From Methylotenera_A sp031381645 (GTDB lineage Bacteria; Pseudomonadota; Gammaproteobacteria; Burkholderiales; Methylophilaceae), in the NCBI GenBank assembly GCA_031381645.1, contig JANMYB010000027.1:50035-114034 (forward strand): 64,000 nt of DNA, read 5' to 3'. A model generated the notes under the pieces. That model searched no databases, was not told the DNA's origin, and was given only the letters and a program-made list of their open reading frames with translations. Shown here piece after piece: positions 24,051-33,198 of this stretch. The translations under genes and the position numbers were made by a program. How positions within the stretch are numbered: position 1 is the first letter of the stretch; the number at the start of each line of letters is the position of its first letter.

Positions 24051-25322
24051 ATGTGGTACCAAAATTTGCTAGATTGGATATTGGGCTTCGCCTTCTATTA
24101 CCCATTGTTTATGGCCTATCTGTGGATAGCTGGAGCACTCTACTACTATTTCAGTAAGGAGCGCAAAGAGCCTTTATATTTGGATCCGCCAGCGCTACCA
24201 GATTATCCGCATGTTAGTGTGCTTATTCCCTGTTTTAACGAAGGTATAAATGCTTACGAAAGCATAGGCGCTCTACTTAACCTGAATTACCCAAACTACG
24301 ACATTATTGCAATTAATGACGGCAGTAGTGATAACACAGCAGCGATAATTGATGATATGGCCGCTAAGCACCCAAAAGTTAAAGCGGTTCAACTGGCAAG
24401 CAACCAAGGCAAAGCCATGGCGTTAACGGTTGGAGCTATGATGTCATCAAGCGAGTATTTGGTATGTATTGATGGTGACTCCGTGCTTGATCGTAACTGC
24501 ATACTCTGGATGATGCGACATTTTCTTTCGGGTTCAAGAGTTGGCGCGGTTACTGGTAACCCAAGAATTCGCAATCGATCCACTTTGCTTGGCAAGTTAC
24601 AAGTAGGCGAATTTTCAGCTGTGATTGGACTCATTAAACGTGCGCAACGTGTATACGGCCGAGTATTTACCGTGTCTGGCGTGGTAGCCGCGTTTCGTAA
24701 ATCCGCCCTACACCAGGTTGGTTACTGGAGTACCAACATGGTGACCGAAGACATTGACATTAGTTGGAAACTGCAAACGCAATATTATGATGTGCGTTAT
24801 GAGCCCAATGCGCTTTGCTGGATTCTTATGCCTGAGACATTACGTGGCTTGTGGAAGCAGCGTACACGCTGGGCTCAAGGCGGTGCCGAGGTGCTTTTAA
24901 AATTCAATGATATTTTTCTTGATATTAAAAAACGCCGTATGTGGCCAGTTTACACCGAACTGGTGGTGAGTATTGTTTGGGCATATGTGATATTCGGCAT
25001 CATTTTGTTGTGGGCAATAGGTCAGTTTTTCGATTTGCCTCCTCATCTACATATCAATACCCTTGTACCTGGATGGAATGGAACGCTTCTTGCTGTGACT
25101 TGCTTATTACAATTCGCAGTAAGCTTATTTATTGATAGCCGCTATGAACCTAAAATCCGCCGCTATTACTATTGGATGATTTGGTATCCAATGCTGTTCT
25201 GGATGCTGTCTGCAACGACCACATTGGTTGGCTTGCCTGCCGCATTGCTTAAAGATCGAAATAAGCGTGCCACCTGGACAAGTCCAGATCGTGGCATACA
25301 TCAAGTAGGAGAAATTTTATGA
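24051..25322 (+). CDS. pgaC: Poly-beta-1,6-GlcNAc synthase
   Basis: A 423-residue family 2 processive glycosyltransferase that polymerises GlcNAc from UDP-GlcNAc in the inner membrane. Visible motifs are NDGSSDNT (~88-95), IDGDSVLD with the DxD-type aspartates (~139-146), TEDIDISW (~235-242) and the QRTRWAQGG (QxxRW) block (~268-276). Membrane helices lie at ~15-35 and in the C-terminal third. ATG at 24051 follows AAGGTGG at ideal distance, so it is preferred over a GTG at 24039 inside pgaB. It overlaps pgaD by four bases. Confidence 0.95.
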   Translation: MWYQNLLDWILGFAFYYPLFMAYLWIAGALYYYFSKERKEPLYLDPPALPDYPHVSVLIPCFNEGINAYESIGALLNLNYPNYDIIAINDGSSDNTAAIIDDMAAKHPKVKAVQLASNQGKAMALTVGAMMSSSEYLVCIDGDSVLDRNCILWMMRHFLSGSRVGAVTGNPRIRNRSTLLGKLQVGEFSAVIGLIKRAQRVYGRVFTVSGVVAAFRKSALHQVGYWSTNMVTEDIDISWKLQTQYYDVRYEPNALCWILMPETLRGLWKQRTRWAQGGAEVLLKFNDIFLDIKKRRMWPVYTELVVSIVWAYVIFGIILLWAIGQFFDLPPHLHINTLVPGWNGTLLAVTCLLQFAVSLFIDSRYEPKIRRYYYWMIWYPMLFWMLSATTTLVGLPAALLKDRNKRATWTSPDRGIHQVGEIL

Positions 25323-25771
25323 ATACACTGATAATAGAAAAACCTGAGTTGCAGACTAATGCTCAACGATATGGATGGACGACAGTTACATTTGTCTTTT
25401 GGGCGCTTTATATTTATTTATGGCTACCGCTAATTACGCTTCTTGCCTGGTGGGTAGGTGTAAAGTTGTTTCATTTACATATGATCCAGCTGCATGGATA
25501 TGAAGGTTTGCTTGATAAGCTAGGCTTGTATTCAGTAATTATTTTTATAGTGAGTATCACTTTAATCGGCTGGGCCGAGATAGATCGCATGCGCTTTAAA
25601 AACAAGCTAAGACGGACAGATCGTAAGCCCATTACGGCTAGTGAAGTAGCGAAAAAATATAATTTGCAAGAGCATGAGTTAAGTCTGCTAAGACAGAAAA
25701 AATCTATGGTGGTGCATTTTTCAGATAAAGGTGTTATTTCTGACATTGCCGAATATAACTTAACTAGTTAA
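25319..25771 (+). CDS. pgaD: PNAG synthase accessory membrane subunit
   Basis: A 150-residue protein with two transmembrane helices (~23-45 and ~63-84) and a charged C-terminal tail. That layout and its place after pgaC are typical of PgaD, which stabilises PgaC and, in E. coli, takes part in cyclic-di-GMP activation. Sequence similarity in this family is low, so the call leans on context. The start overlaps the pgaC stop (ATGA). Confidence 0.88.
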   Translation: MNTLIIEKPELQTNAQRYGWTTVTFVFWALYIYLWLPLITLLAWWVGVKLFHLHMIQLHGYEGLLDKLGLYSVIIFIVSITLIGWAEIDRMRFKNKLRRTDRKPITASEVAKKYNLQEHELSLLRQKKSMVVHFSDKGVISDIAEYNLTS

Positions 25772-25787
25772 CTGAGCAAAATTTTAC

Positions 25788-25841
25788 TTGCGTTTGTTTG
25801 CTAATTATTGATACACTGCGTTCAGTCATTGAACGGTGTGT
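25788..25841 (+). promoter_or_regulatory. Promoter and operator-like dyad before the EPS-associated MarR gene
   Basis: TTGCGT (25788-25793), an 18-base spacer and TACACT (25812-25817) form a plausible sigma-70 promoter. The dyad ACACTGCGTTCA-GTCAT-TGAACGGTGTGT (25813-25841; 10 of 12 arm positions pair) covers the -10 and start region. This is the position of a repressor operator, probably for the gene's own product. Confidence 0.55.
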
Positions 25842-25851
25842 TGATAACTGA

Positions 25852-26223
25852 ATGCTAACAGACGAATACCGCTACAAAATACTCAAAATTCTTGAGGTTA
25901 ATCCTGAGATTAGCCAACGCGATTTGGCGCGTGAGCTAGATGTGAGCTTGGGTCGCGCCAACTTCTGCCTAAAAGCCTTGATACAAAAAGGTCTACTCAA
26001 AGCCACCAATTTCCGCAATAGCCACAACAAATTAGCCTACATGTATTTACTCACGCCGAGCGGAATCGAAGCAAAATCTGCGATAACAGCACAATTTTTA
26101 AAAATAAAAATGCAGGAATACGCTAATTTAGAGGCGGAAATTCAAGCATTGCGCTTTGAGGCGAATCAGTTAAATAAGGCTCAGTTGAATCTTGGTTTAA
26201 CAATTGGTGAGGGGGGCGCATGA
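25852..26223 (+). CDS. EPS-associated MarR-type winged-helix regulator
   Basis: A 123-residue regulator matching the MarR_EPS group found at the head of bacterial exopolysaccharide loci. The winged helix-turn-helix lies at ~1-75, with SQRDLARELDVSLGRANFCL as the recognition region and a wing before YMYLLTPSGIEAKS. A C-terminal helix (~85-115) likely dimerises. It probably controls the glycan operon that starts here. The stop overlaps the manC ATG by four bases. The start ATG lies 11 bases past the upstream dyad, so autoregulation is likely but unproven. Confidence 0.87.
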   Translation: MLTDEYRYKILKILEVNPEISQRDLARELDVSLGRANFCLKALIQKGLLKATNFRNSHNKLAYMYLLTPSGIEAKSAITAQFLKIKMQEYANLEAEIQALRFEANQLNKAQLNLGLTIGEGGA

Positions 26224-27626
26224 AGCGCTACGCCATTATCCTTTGTGGTGGCTCTGGCACACGTTTGTGGCCGCTCTCTCGCACTTTAAGACCCAAACAA
26301 TTGCTTGCGCTAAATGGCGAACAAACTCTATTACAACAAACAGCTACGCGCCTGCTAGCGCACGTGGATGCTGAAAATTTATTCACCGTAACGCACGAAG
26401 ACCACAAATTTGAAGTGAAAGGTCAGTTGGCTGAAATTGCGCCTGAGGCAATTGCTAATGTTTTGGCTGAGCCTTGCGCGCGCAACACTTTGCCTGCGGT
26501 TGCTTGGGCGACTTATCAGATTTCTCAAAAAGACCCTAATGCGATTATTGGTGTGTTTGCATCGGATCATGCGATTGACAACCAAGCCGCTTTTTTACAG
26601 GCTTGGCAGGCGGCAGAAGATATTGCAGAGCAAGATTATTTGGTGCTGTTGGGCATTAAACCGCATGAGCCTGCGACTGGCTACGGCTACATTAAGCCAA
26701 GTGCAAAAGCGCTTAAAAATGGCGAGACTCCCGTTTACACGGTAGATAAATTCGTTGAGAAACCTGATTTGGCAAAAGCGAAGCAGTTTTTACAAGAAGG
26801 TTATCTGTGGAACAGCGGCATGTTTGTGTTTAAAGCCAGCGCATTTATGGCAATGCTCGCAAAATATCAACCCGCTGCAGACCAACAAGTACGAGGCTTG
26901 CAGGCTGATAATTTGGCGCAGCAATATGCCGAATTCCCTAATTTATCGATGGATTATGGTCTTGCCGAAAAGGCAGAAAAAGTCGCCGTAGTACCTGTGG
27001 ATATGGCTTGGAGCGATTTAGGAAGTTGGGATTCGATTTATCAGCGCCATCAAAAAGATTCAGACAATAATGTGACGCACGGTAAAGTATTCGCACAAGA
27101 CACCACGAACAGTTTGCTATGGAGCCAAACAAGCCTATTAGCCACTGCGGGCTTGGATAACATTGTGGTGATTCAAACCGCCGATGCCACTTTAATTTGT
27201 GATAGAAGCCGCACAGAAGAGATTAAAACATTGGTTGCGCGAGTAAAAGCATACAAACCAGAGCTCACCGAGATTCACCAAACGGTGTATCGCCCATGGG
27301 GTAGCTATACAGTGCTAGAGGAAAGCGTAAATTTCAAAATTAAGCGTATTGTGGTGAACCCAGGCGCAAAACTTTCTATGCAAATGCACAAACATCGCGC
27401 CGAGCATTGGGTGGTGGTTTCTGGTGAAGCTACTATTAACAACAATGACATTGAGTATAAATTACAAGAAAATCAATCTGCGTATATTCCTAAAACACAT
27501 CGCCATCGCTTAGCTAATCAAAGCGATAAGCCGCTGAGCATTATTGAAGTGCAGTGCGGTGACTATGTGGGCGAGGATGATATTGTTAGATTCGAAGACA
27601 CTTATGGAAGGCCAATCAACGTATGA
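26220..27626 (+). CDS. manC: Mannose-1-phosphate guanylyltransferase / mannose-6-phosphate isomerase
   Basis: A 468-residue bifunctional enzyme supplying GDP-mannose. The nucleotidyltransferase domain (~1-340) has GGSGTRLWPLSR (10-21) and FVEKPD (~178-183). The C-terminal cupin isomerase domain (~350-468) has RPWGSYTVLEE and the metal-binding MQMHKHRAEHW motif. It feeds the gmd and fcl genes that follow with four-base and one-base overlaps. Residues ~218-229 are encoded by a diverged copy of the dispersed repeat, in a stretch that is variable in the family. Confidence 0.95.
   Translation: MKRYAIILCGGSGTRLWPLSRTLRPKQLLALNGEQTLLQQTATRLLAHVDAENLFTVTHEDHKFEVKGQLAEIAPEAIANVLAEPCARNTLPAVAWATYQISQKDPNAIIGVFASDHAIDNQAAFLQAWQAAEDIAEQDYLVLLGIKPHEPATGYGYIKPSAKALKNGETPVYTVDKFVEKPDLAKAKQFLQEGYLWNSGMFVFKASAFMAMLAKYQPAADQQVRGLQADNLAQQYAEFPNLSMDYGLAEKAEKVAVVPVDMAWSDLGSWDSIYQRHQKDSDNNVTHGKVFAQDTTNSLLWSQTSLLATAGLDNIVVIQTADATLICDRSRTEEIKTLVARVKAYKPELTEIHQTVYRPWGSYTVLEESVNFKIKRIVVNPGAKLSMQMHKHRAEHWVVVSGEATINNNDIEYKLQENQSAYIPKTHRHRLANQSDKPLSIIEVQCGDYVGEDDIVRFEDTYGRPINV
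26873..26904 (+). repeat. Dispersed palindromic repeat, diverged copy f (inside manC)
   Basis: CTGCAGACCAA and GAGGCTTGCAGG occur at the exact spacing of the consensus; only the middle six to seven bases differ (26 of 32 match). The CTGCA and TGCAG arms are kept. Confidence 0.6.
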
Positions 27627-28705
27627 CTAAAGTCGCACTCATCACAGGCATCACAGGGCAAGATGGTGCCTATTTGGCCGAATTTTTATTAGGTAAAGGT
27701 TATGTTGTGCATGGTGTTAAACGCCGAGCATCTTTGTTTAATACAGATCGCATTGATCATTTGTACCAAGACCCGCATGTGGATAACAAAAACTTTGTTT
27801 TGCATTATGGTGATTTAACCGATTCTAGTAATTTAATACGTATTATTCAGCAAACCCAGCCAGACGAAATCTACAACCTCGCGGCCATGAGCCATGTGGC
27901 GGTGAGCTTTGAGATGCCTGAATACACCGCAAATGTGGATGGTATTGGCACTTTGCGTATTTTAGAAGCCATTCGCATTTTAGGCATGGAGAAAAAAACC
28001 AAGTTCTATCAAGCCTCAACCTCAGAACTGTATGGCTTAGTACAAGAAACACCGCAAAAAGAAACCACGCCGTTCTACCCACGCAGCCCTTATGCTGTAG
28101 CTAAACTCTACGCCTACTGGATTACGGTGAATTACCGCGAAGCCTATGGCATTTATGCTTGTAACGGCATTTTGTTTAATCACGAAAGCCCAGTGCGTGG
28201 CGAAACTTTTGTTACCCGCAAAATCACCAGAGCGCTAGCCCGCATCAACTTAGGTTTACAGGACTGCTTATATTTAGGCAACCTAGATGCCTTGCGTGAC
28301 TGGGGACATGCTAAAGACTATGTAGAAATGCAATGGCTGATGTTGCAGCAAGAAACACCAGAAGACTTTGTAATCGCCACTGGCGTGCAATACAGCGTGC
28401 GTGACTTTGTGAATGCAGCAGCCAAAGAACTGAACATGCAAATCACTTGGCAAGGCACAGGCGTGGAAGAGAAGGGCTATTGGCAAGATAAATGTATCGT
28501 CCAAGTCGATGCCAGATACTTCCGCCCGACAGAAGTGGAAACCTTATTGGGTGACCCAACAAAAGCCAAACAAAAACTGGGCTGGACACCGAAAATTACG
28601 TTTCATGAGCTTGTAGCCGAAATGGTACGTGAAGACTATAAATCTGCCCAGCGCGATGAGTTAATCAAGAAGCATGGTTATCAAGCCATGGATTATCACG
28701 AATAA
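27623..28705 (+). CDS. gmd: GDP-mannose 4,6-dehydratase
   Basis: A 360-residue extended short-chain dehydrogenase. The NADP-binding TGITGQDGAYLAE (~8-20), the catalytic SPYAVAKLYAYW (Y-x3-K, ~153-164) and the GNLDALRDWGHAKDYV block are all present. It converts GDP-D-mannose to GDP-4-keto-6-deoxymannose, the entry to GDP-fucose and other 6-deoxyhexoses. It is tightly packed between manC and fcl. Fucose as the final product follows from the next gene. Confidence 0.96.
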   Translation: MTKVALITGITGQDGAYLAEFLLGKGYVVHGVKRRASLFNTDRIDHLYQDPHVDNKNFVLHYGDLTDSSNLIRIIQQTQPDEIYNLAAMSHVAVSFEMPEYTANVDGIGTLRILEAIRILGMEKKTKFYQASTSELYGLVQETPQKETTPFYPRSPYAVAKLYAYWITVNYREAYGIYACNGILFNHESPVRGETFVTRKITRALARINLGLQDCLYLGNLDALRDWGHAKDYVEMQWLMLQQETPEDFVIATGVQYSVRDFVNAAAKELNMQITWQGTGVEEKGYWQDKCIVQVDARYFRPTEVETLLGDPTKAKQKLGWTPKITFHELVAEMVREDYKSAQRDELIKKHGYQAMDYHE

Positions 28706-29700
28706 TGAATAAAAACGCTAAAATATACGTGGCGGGGCATAGGGGGTTGGTTGGCTCCGCGCTGATGCGCCAATTGGCTGCGCAAGGTTATGACAATATT
28801 GTAACGCGCACCCATGCTGAGCTGGATTTAACTCAGCAACAAGCGGTTGCAGATTTCTTTGCACTAGAAAAACCAGAATACGTATTTTTAGCAGCAGCCA
28901 AAGTAGGTGGCATATACGCTAATAATAGTTATCCTGCAGAATTTATTCATGAGAATTTGGCGATACAAACCAATGTTATTCATCAATCCTATGTTAATAA
29001 CGTAAAGCGCTTACTATTTTTAGGATCTAGCTGTATTTATCCACGCGATTGCCCGCAACCGATTAAAGAAGACTATCTGCTCACCTCAGCACTAGAGCCA
29101 ACCAATCGGCCATATGCGTTAGCCAAGATTGCCGGTATCGAAATGTGCTGGAGCTACAACCGTCAGTACGGTACGCAATATCTTGCAGCCATGCCAACCA
29201 ATTTATATGGCCCAGGCGATAACTATCATCCTGAAAACAGCCACGTGATACCAGCGTTAATTCGTAAATTTCATGAAGCAAAAATTAACAATCAACCAAC
29301 AGTAAGCATTTGGGGCACTGGCACACCTAAGCGTGAATTTCTATATAGCGATGATATGGCTGAAGCTTGTGTCTTCGTTATGAATCTTGACGATGATATT
29401 TTTAAACCTTTGTTAGCGGCAGATAGAAATGATAGCTTGCCGCCTTTGTTAAACTTAGGTAGTAATACAGACTTAACGATAGCTGAGTTAGCAAATTTGG
29501 TTAAAGATGTTGTTGGTTTTAGCGGTGAAATTGTCTTTGATGCTAGTAAGCCAGATGGCACCATGAGGAAACTCATGGATTCTGGACTATTAAACCAATT
29601 GGGTTGGAATGTAAATACGTCGTTAAAAGATGGGCTTCAGCAGGCGTATAAAGATTTTCTTGTAAAGAACAACGATGATATTTCTAGGGAAAAACAATAG
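28705..29700 (+). CDS. fcl: GDP-L-fucose synthase
   Basis: A 331-residue epimerase/reductase that turns GDP-4-keto-6-deoxymannose into GDP-L-fucose. Cofactor motif GHRGLVGSAL is at ~11-20, LGSSCIYP near 107-114 contains the catalytic serine, and RPYALAKIAG (~130-139) contains the Y-x3-K pair. LYGPGDNYHPENSHVIPALI is a family hallmark. ATG overlaps the gmd stop by one base. The last ~15 residues are charged and extend slightly beyond usual length. Confidence 0.95.
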   Translation: MNKNAKIYVAGHRGLVGSALMRQLAAQGYDNIVTRTHAELDLTQQQAVADFFALEKPEYVFLAAAKVGGIYANNSYPAEFIHENLAIQTNVIHQSYVNNVKRLLFLGSSCIYPRDCPQPIKEDYLLTSALEPTNRPYALAKIAGIEMCWSYNRQYGTQYLAAMPTNLYGPGDNYHPENSHVIPALIRKFHEAKINNQPTVSIWGTGTPKREFLYSDDMAEACVFVMNLDDDIFKPLLAADRNDSLPPLLNLGSNTDLTIAELANLVKDVVGFSGEIVFDASKPDGTMRKLMDSGLLNQLGWNVNTSLKDGLQQAYKDFLVKNNDDISREKQ

Positions 29701-29708
29701 AGTGAATC

Positions 29709-30707
29709 ATGCTAACTAATTCTTCAATACTAATTACTGGTGGTACAGGTTCTTTCGGGCACACTTTTGTACCATTAACTTTGGCAAAATATAGTCCGCG
29801 TCGATTAGTTATTTTCTCTCGCGATGAAATGAAGCAATGGGAAATGGCCAAACTTTATGGGGATGATGACAGAGTAAGGTTTTTTATTGGCGATGTGCGT
29901 GATAAAGACCGTTTATCGCGCGCGCTACATGGTATTGATTATGTTGTACATGCAGCGGCTACAAAGATTGTGCCAACTGCAGAATACAATCCTTTTGAGT
30001 GTGTTAAAACTAATATTATTGGCGCAATGAACTTGATTGATGCTTGCATCGATCAAGGTGTAAAAAAAGTCGTGGCACTCTCAACAGATAAAGCAAGTAG
30101 CCCAGCGAATTTATATGGTGCAACAAAGCTGGCATCAGATAAACTTTTTGTAGCAGGCAATTCATACTCGGGTGGCGATGCAACAAGATTCTCGGTTGTA
30201 CGCTATGGCAATGTGATGGGCTCACGTGGCTCGGTAATTCCATTCTTTTTATCGCTAGCAGATAAGGGTGTGTTACCAATAACTGATAAGCGTATGACAC
30301 GGTTTATGATCACATTAGAACAGGGCGTTGATTTGGTATGGCATGCTTTTGAAGACATGGTGGGGGGTGAGATTTATGTTAAAAAAATACCATCAATGAA
30401 TATTATTGATATTGCAAAGGCATCAGCACCTAATGCTAAACATGAAATTGTGGGAATTCGTCCTGGCGAGAAATTACATGAGCAAATGGTAGGGTATGAA
30501 GACGCATTATACACCTATGAGTATCCTGAGCATTATAAAATATTGCCAGCTATTCATGATTGGAGTGAAGACCCTAAAAGAATAAATGGCGGGAAGAAAG
30601 TTACACCAGACTTTACTTATAGCTCAGATAATAATTCCGAATGGATGAGCGTCGAAGTATTGCAAGCATGGATAGATCAACATCGAGGCAAAGTAGGTAA
30701 GCTTTGA
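29709..30707 (+). CDS. pseB: UDP-GlcNAc 4,6-dehydratase (inverting), PseB
   Basis: A 332-residue SDR enzyme. TGGTGSFGHTF (~10-20) binds NADP, and STDKASSPANLYGATK (~124-139) holds the catalytic threonine/aspartate/lysine and tyrosine. PseB dehydrates and 5-epimerises UDP-GlcNAc, the first step toward pseudaminic acid. The immediately following pseC and the rest of the pathway make this assignment firm over the retaining WbpM-type dehydratases. It starts eight bases after fcl. Confidence 0.94.
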   Translation: MLTNSSILITGGTGSFGHTFVPLTLAKYSPRRLVIFSRDEMKQWEMAKLYGDDDRVRFFIGDVRDKDRLSRALHGIDYVVHAAATKIVPTAEYNPFECVKTNIIGAMNLIDACIDQGVKKVVALSTDKASSPANLYGATKLASDKLFVAGNSYSGGDATRFSVVRYGNVMGSRGSVIPFFLSLADKGVLPITDKRMTRFMITLEQGVDLVWHAFEDMVGGEIYVKKIPSMNIIDIAKASAPNAKHEIVGIRPGEKLHEQMVGYEDALYTYEYPEHYKILPAIHDWSEDPKRINGGKKVTPDFTYSSDNNSEWMSVEVLQAWIDQHRGKVGKL

Positions 30708-30712
30708 AAGCA

Positions 30713-31870
30713 ATGATTCCCTATGGCAGACAGGATATATCAGAAGCTGATATTCAAGCAGTAGTAGATGTTTTAAGGTCAGACTTTTTAACTCAAGGCC
30801 CTGCTGTGCCAGCTTTTGAGAATGCAGTTATAGATTACTGTAATGTTAAATATGCAGTTGCAGTAAATAGTGCAACTAGTGCGCTACATATCGCCTGTTT
30901 AGCACTTGGTGTGAGTAATGACGACATTGTTTGGACTAGCCCAATCACCTTTGTTGCTACTGCCAATTGTGCTTTATACTGTGGAGCGAAGGTTGATTTT
31001 GTAGATATTGATCCACAAACTTATAACCTAAGTGTTGAATGCCTAGCTGAAAAATTAGCACTAGCTAAAAAAACAGGGACTTTACCTAAAGTAGTTATTC
31101 CAGTGCATCTATCTGGTCAATCATGCGATATGCGCGCCATATATGAATTAGCAAAACGATATAATTTTAAGGTTATTGAAGATGCTTCTCATGCTATAGG
31201 CGCTAAATATTTAGGTGAGCCAGTTGGTAATTGTAAATATAGTGACATCACGGTATTTAGTTTTCACCCAGTAAAAATTATCACCACTGGTGAGGGTGGC
31301 ATGGCCGTTACAAATGATATTAAGTTATTAAAAAAAATGCAGCACCTTCGTAGCCATGGAATTACGCGTGATATAGAAGATATGACACATACACCAGATG
31401 GCTCATGGTATTACCAGCAGATAGATCTTGGCTTTAATTATCGGATGACTGATATCCAAGCTGCCTTGGGGTTAAGTCAAATGCAACGGTTGGATGAATT
31501 TGTTACTAAGCGTCAAATGATATCTAAGCGGTATGACGCACTGCTGCCTAATCTTTCAGTCATTAAGCCTTCACAAAATGCTGATAGCTATTCTTCTCTA
31601 CACTTGTATGTAATTCGACTTAAACTAGATGTAATTAGCAAAACTCATCTTGAAGTTTTTGAGAAGTTACGTGCTGCTAGTATAGGTGTAAATTTACATT
31701 ACATCCCAGTATATCGTCAGCCATATTATGCAAGAATGGGTTTTAAAGCTGGTTACTGCCCTGATGCTGAAGCATATTATGCTTCAGCTATCAGTTTGCC
31801 AATGTATTCGGGTTTAACGAACCAGCAGCAGGATCAAGTTATTCTAGCTATGAAAAAGGCTGTAGGCTAA
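30713..31870 (+). CDS. pseC: UDP-4-keto-6-deoxy-HexNAc aminotransferase, PseC
   Basis: A 385-residue PLP-dependent DegT/AryC1/StrS aminotransferase. The N-terminus MIPYGRQDI and the PLP-lysine region SFHPVKIITTGEGG (about residues 182-195) are typical of PseC. It adds the 4-amino group to the PseB product using glutamate. The ATG at 30713 fits the family N-terminus best; a TTG at 30704 that overlaps the pseB stop would add three residues. Its stop overlaps the pseF start by one base. Confidence 0.94.
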   Translation: MIPYGRQDISEADIQAVVDVLRSDFLTQGPAVPAFENAVIDYCNVKYAVAVNSATSALHIACLALGVSNDDIVWTSPITFVATANCALYCGAKVDFVDIDPQTYNLSVECLAEKLALAKKTGTLPKVVIPVHLSGQSCDMRAIYELAKRYNFKVIEDASHAIGAKYLGEPVGNCKYSDITVFSFHPVKIITTGEGGMAVTNDIKLLKKMQHLRSHGITRDIEDMTHTPDGSWYYQQIDLGFNYRMTDIQAALGLSQMQRLDEFVTKRQMISKRYDALLPNLSVIKPSQNADSYSSLHLYVIRLKLDVISKTHLEVFEKLRAASIGVNLHYIPVYRQPYYARMGFKAGYCPDAEAYYASAISLPMYSGLTNQQQDQVILAMKKAVG

Positions 31871-32565
31871 TGAGAGTTGCTGTTATCCCCGCGCGAGGCG
31901 GTAGTAAGCGCATCCCGCGTAAGAACATTAAAGACTTTTGCGGCAAGCCTATGATTGCATGGTCAATAGAAGTGGCTAAGGCTTCTGGTTTATTTGAGCA
32001 TATCATTGTGTCAACTGATGATACTGAAATTGCTGAAGTAGCAAAAAAATTTGGTGCAGAAGTGCCATTTTTAAGACCGCCTGAATTGTCTGACGACTAT
32101 GCAGGCACTACTGAAGTAATTGCTCATGCAGTTAACTGGACATTGGCTCAGGGTTGGCCAGTATCTGAAGTTTGCTGTATTTATGCAACTGCGCCATTTG
32201 TGCAAACTGATGACCTTAAAAACGGACTTAAATTGCTAGATTCAGGTAGTTGGAAATATACATTTGCAGCGACAGACTTTGACTCACCAATTTTTCGCTC
32301 ATTTAAACAAGTGGCAGAGGGAGGTGTAGAAATGTTTTTCCCCGAACATTTTACTACTCGCTCACAAGACTTGCCACTAGCACTACATGATGCTGGTCAG
32401 TTTTATTGGGGGAAAGTTTCTGCTTGGATTGAGGGTAAGAGAATTTTTGATAAATACTCTGCGCCTGTGATAATACCTCGTTGGCGCGTACAAGATATAG
32501 ACACAGAAAATGACTGGGTTAGGGCTGAATTCATATATAACCAATTAAGGGAAGTAAAGGTATGA
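31870..32565 (+). CDS. pseF: Pseudaminic acid cytidylyltransferase, PseF
   Basis: A 231-residue CMP-sugar synthetase. The N-terminal IPARGGSKRIPRKNIK (~6-21) is the nucleotide-binding signature of CMP-nonulosonate synthetases. Context in a complete pse set points to CMP-pseudaminate, not CMP-sialate or CMP-legionaminate, as product. This is the last activation step before glycosyl transfer. It overlaps the next methyltransferase gene by four bases. Confidence 0.92.
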   Translation: MRVAVIPARGGSKRIPRKNIKDFCGKPMIAWSIEVAKASGLFEHIIVSTDDTEIAEVAKKFGAEVPFLRPPELSDDYAGTTEVIAHAVNWTLAQGWPVSEVCCIYATAPFVQTDDLKNGLKLLDSGSWKYTFAATDFDSPIFRSFKQVAEGGVEMFFPEHFTTRSQDLPLALHDAGQFYWGKVSAWIEGKRIFDKYSAPVIIPRWRVQDIDTENDWVRAEFIYNQLREVKV

Positions 32566-33197
32566 CAAGTACAAATAACTATGTAACACCTCAAGAAGAG
32601 TTCTGGGCAAGTAGTTTTGGTACAGAGTACATAGGAAGAAATGATAGTCAGCAACTTTTGGCTTCTAACTTAAGTTTTTTCTCAAAGACATTAAAACAAG
32701 CTGGAAAAATATCATCATGCTTAGAGTTTGGTGCGAATATAGGGATGAATCTTAAGGCGCTACAGCTTCTCTACCCAGGTATAGACTTAAAAGGCATAGA
32801 GATAAATTCTGAGGCAGCTAAGGCACTAAGAGCGTTGATTGGAAACAAGAATGTTTATGAAGGTTCAATCTTTGATTGTCCTTCGGCTGATAAAGTTGAT
32901 GTCTCTTTAATTAAAGGAGTTCTGATACATATTAATCCAGACATGTTGCCTAAAGTATATGAAAAACTTTATCAAGCATCAAAAAAATATATATTGATAT
33001 GTGAATATTACAACCCTTCACCTGTCACAATTTCATATCGTGGACATTCAGATCGTCTTTTTAAACGAGATTTTGCAGGTGAAATGTTGGATAAGTATTC
33101 AGATTTAATTTTAATAGATTATGGTTTTGTATATAAACGAGACCCCGCATATCCGCAAGATGATATTACCTGGTTTTTGCTAGAGAAGAGCGCTTAA
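32562..33197 (+). CDS. Pseudaminic-acid-cluster SAM-dependent methyltransferase
   Basis: A 211-residue class I methyltransferase of the type found in pseudaminic acid gene sets. The opening TPQEEFWASSFGTEYIGRN and the SAM-site CLEFGANIGMNLKAL (~48-62) with LKGIEIN after it are typical. Presumably it methylates a pseudaminic acid precursor or a neighbouring sugar; the acceptor is not known. It lies between pseF and the amidotransferase gene with overlap or one-base spacing. Confidence 0.85.
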   Translation: MTSTNNYVTPQEEFWASSFGTEYIGRNDSQQLLASNLSFFSKTLKQAGKISSCLEFGANIGMNLKALQLLYPGIDLKGIEINSEAAKALRALIGNKNVYEGSIFDCPSADKVDVSLIKGVLIHINPDMLPKVYEKLYQASKKYILICEYYNPSPVTISYRGHSDRLFKRDFAGEMLDKYSDLILIDYGFVYKRDPAYPQDDITWFLLEKSA

Positions 33198-33198
33198 T

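Noticed and set aside
28232..28262. AGGTTTACAGG in gmd, with AGCCC at the same spacing as the dispersed repeat
   Set aside because: Only about 18 of 30 positions match, and the bases encode the strongly conserved ARINLGLQD segment of Gmd, so protein constraint explains it.
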